Source: Bacteroidales bacterium (GTDB lineage Bacteria > Bacteroidota > Bacteroidia > Bacteroidales > S143-33). From it: a DNA stretch of 6,146 bases. The stretch lies in assembly GCA_027083655.1 (NCBI GenBank), contig JALWNS010000210.1:1-6146 (forward strand), written 5' to 3'. Each line of letters starts with the position of its first letter. Within the stretch, counting starts at the first letter, position 1. Shown one piece after another: positions 4,711-6,146 of this stretch. The notes under the pieces were generated by a model. That model was not told the origin of the DNA and searched no databases. It saw only the letters and a list, made by a program, of their open reading frames with translations. The position numbers and the translations under genes are program-made.

Positions 4711-6146
4711 CTATTCTTCTTTTATGATCTGTAATGGCGCCCAATTATCATCTGCTTTTAACTTATAGCCAGGCTTAAGATCTAAAGCCTTTTTCAGAAT
4801 TTCCCTCACTTTTTCTTCGTCGTTCATGAAATATTCTAGCAAAAGCGGGATAACTTTCTCGTTCATGCTCTCCACAAAGTCATACTGGCCATCTTTTGCC
4901 ATAAAGTAAGAATGTCCGATCTGAAAATCTTTGCCCTTTTCCTGGATAATTATTTCATTCAATTTCTCAAAAAACGCCCTGTCATCTGGATTAACCAGAT
5001 TAGAGTCTGGATACATGTGCTTGAACACAAACCTGCGCCGCAGAGCCACATCCAGAAGTGCAATAGACTTGTCTGCAGTGTTCATCGTGCCAATGATATA
5101 AAGATTTGACGGCACTACGAACTGGTCACCGGACGAGGGCAGCGTTACGACGAGTGTATTGTCGCCGTGTGAGCGTTTGTCCTCTTCCAGCAGGGTTATC
5201 AATTCGCCAAACACATTAGAGATATTCGCACGGTTAATTTCATCAATGATCAGGACATAACTGGGTACTGCATAGCGATCAACAGACTTTAGCTCGCTAA
5301 GGTCAACATTGTTGAGACGTTTCTTTTTTTCGGTTATATCTAAGTCCTCGAGGTTTTCTTCTGTTTCTGCAGGGTCTGGCCTGTAGTTGTTATAAAATTC
5401 GATGAATTCCTTTAAAATAGTCCAGTAATAGCTATAATAAGCTCCGCCTAACACTTTTTTTATATCCTCATTAACATTTGTAATTCGCTTAATATCTGGA
5501 TATTCCCTAAATAATTTTAATAAAGGTTTAGCAGTCACTCGATAAGTTCGTGAGCCGTTTTCTGGTTTCAGTATCAGAGTATTTTGATTTGTGATTTTAA
5601 TGAGTTTGGCTTTTTTACCTGTTTTAGTTTCAAACTCTGTTATGTTATTTTCTTTTATGTATTCGATAAAATCAAGATAAACTTCTTCTGGGTCTGGCCT
5701 GCCGGGAGTTTGTTTCTGTTTTTTCGCTAGTTTATAGTATTCAAACAGGGCATCGGTAGCTATCTGCATAAAAATGCCGTCTTCTTGCCTGAAAGTCAAA
5801 GAGTCTTGACTCTCATCTACATTTGGTCTAATACCCTGCACAAAGTCCTGGTAGCTATAGCTTTGATGAAAAGTAATAAAACGTATCCGCCCGCCGAGGT
5901 GCTGGTTAAAAATATCCCGGGCTTGATCGTAGTCATCTATCTGCCTATTCTCAATAATCTCAGCTGCTATCCTGACTGTATTGTAAGTCTTACCAGTTCC
6001 TGGAGGACCGTAGAGAATGAGATTAAGAGGGTAATTTAGTTTTTGTTCCTTTTCCATGATAGGCAAGTCTTTTTGTGATGTTTGGCTAAAGACATAGTCC
6101 TCAAAATCAGTATTATTAAACCTTCTGAAATTAGATTTCTTTGTAC
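4711..6146 (-). CDS. mcrB: McrB-family AAA+ GTPase subunit, N-terminus possibly outside the window
   Basis: This is the motor subunit of the McrBC complex. Numbering from the TTG at 6066, it has Walker A GPPGTGKT (20-27), FITFHQSYSYQDFVQGIRP (63-81), Walker B VLIIDEINRANISNVFGELI (271-290), the McrB signature IIGTMNTADKSIALLDVALRRRF (324-346) and the C-terminal lid with IGHSYFM (383-389). The MNTAD segment is linked to GTP preference in E. coli McrB, and RRR includes candidate arginine fingers. McrB forms a GTP-driven ring that moves on DNA carrying modified cytosine and recruits McrC to cut. About 175 extra residues lie between Walker A and Walker B compared with E. coli. The frame stays open 26 codons upstream of 6066 to the window edge, encoding NNTDFEDYVFSQTSQKD just before the TTG, so an N-terminal recognition domain may lie outside. 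Alternatively the ATG at 6057 (MEKEQKLNYPLN) is the true start of a protein without one. Family call firm, start unsure. Confidence 0.92.
   Translation of the reverse strand, partial: TKKSNFRRFNNTDFEDYVFSQTSQKDLPIMEKEQKLNYPLNLILYGPPGTGKTYNTVRIAAEIIENRQIDDYDQARDIFNQHLGGRIRFITFHQSYSYQDFVQGIRPNVDESQDSLTFRQEDGIFMQIATDALFEYYKLAKKQKQTPGRPDPEEVYLDFIEYIKENNITEFETKTGKKAKLIKITNQNTLILKPENGSRTYRVTAKPLLKLFREYPDIKRITNVNEDIKKVLGGAYYSYYWTILKEFIEFYNNYRPDPAETEENLEDLDITEKKKRLNNVDLSELKSVDRYAVPSYVLIIDEINRANISNVFGELITLLEEDKRSHGDNTLVVTLPSSGDQFVVPSNLYIIGTMNTADKSIALLDVALRRRFVFKHMYPDSNLVNPDDRAFFEKLNEIIIQEKGKDFQIGHSYFMAKDGQYDFVESMNEKVIPLLLEYFMNDEEKVREILKKALDLKPGYKLKADDNWAPLQIIKEE

Overview
The window looks like chromosomal DNA from a member of the Bacteroidota that has a type IX secretion system (T9SS). 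Four things point there. A full-length T9SS plug protein (DUF5103 family) is present. The lipoprotein gene has an exact match to the Bacteroidota -7 promoter consensus TAnnTTTG. Start codons are preceded by A-rich sequence rather than a Shine-Dalgarno motif. Spacer DNA carries decayed CTTTGCG/CGCAAAG-type repeats of a kind I recall from Bacteroidota genomes. I cannot place it to order or genus.

Layout from left to right. (1) The 3' end of a SiaC-family (DUF1987) regulatory phosphoprotein gene on the + strand, cut by the window edge. (2) A strong bidirectional terminator at 204-233, shared with the convergent plug gene. (3) The T9SS plug gene on the - strand (268-1512). (4) A 45-bp divergent promoter region, followed on the + strand by a two-gene unit: a lipoprotein of unknown function and a VTT/TVP38-type membrane protein, overlapping by ATGA. 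(5) A 46-bp convergent gap with no clear terminator. (6) An McrBC-type, modification-dependent restriction module on the - strand: mcrB (4711 to the right window edge) upstream of mcrC (3040-4392).

The defence module is the most unusual part. The two genes are in canonical order and McrC keeps the D...DxK nuclease residues at the E. coli spacing. However, they are separated by about 318 bp of non-coding DNA instead of abutting or overlapping. That spacer holds degenerate tandem and inverted short repeats, a GC-rich patch and a perfect 13-bp dyad just upstream of mcrC. McrB also carries a large insertion between Walker A and Walker B. Its reading frame stays open to the window edge, so its true N-terminus is uncertain.

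How the genes work together: McrB (GTP-driven AAA+ ring) and McrC (nuclease) form one restriction complex. Plug belongs to the outer-membrane T9SS translocon. The lipoprotein and VTT protein are co-transcribed and both envelope-located, but I see no sequence evidence linking them to T9SS or McrBC. I did not find a clearly undescribed system. The best candidates for a second look are the mcrB-mcrC spacer and the McrB insertion.
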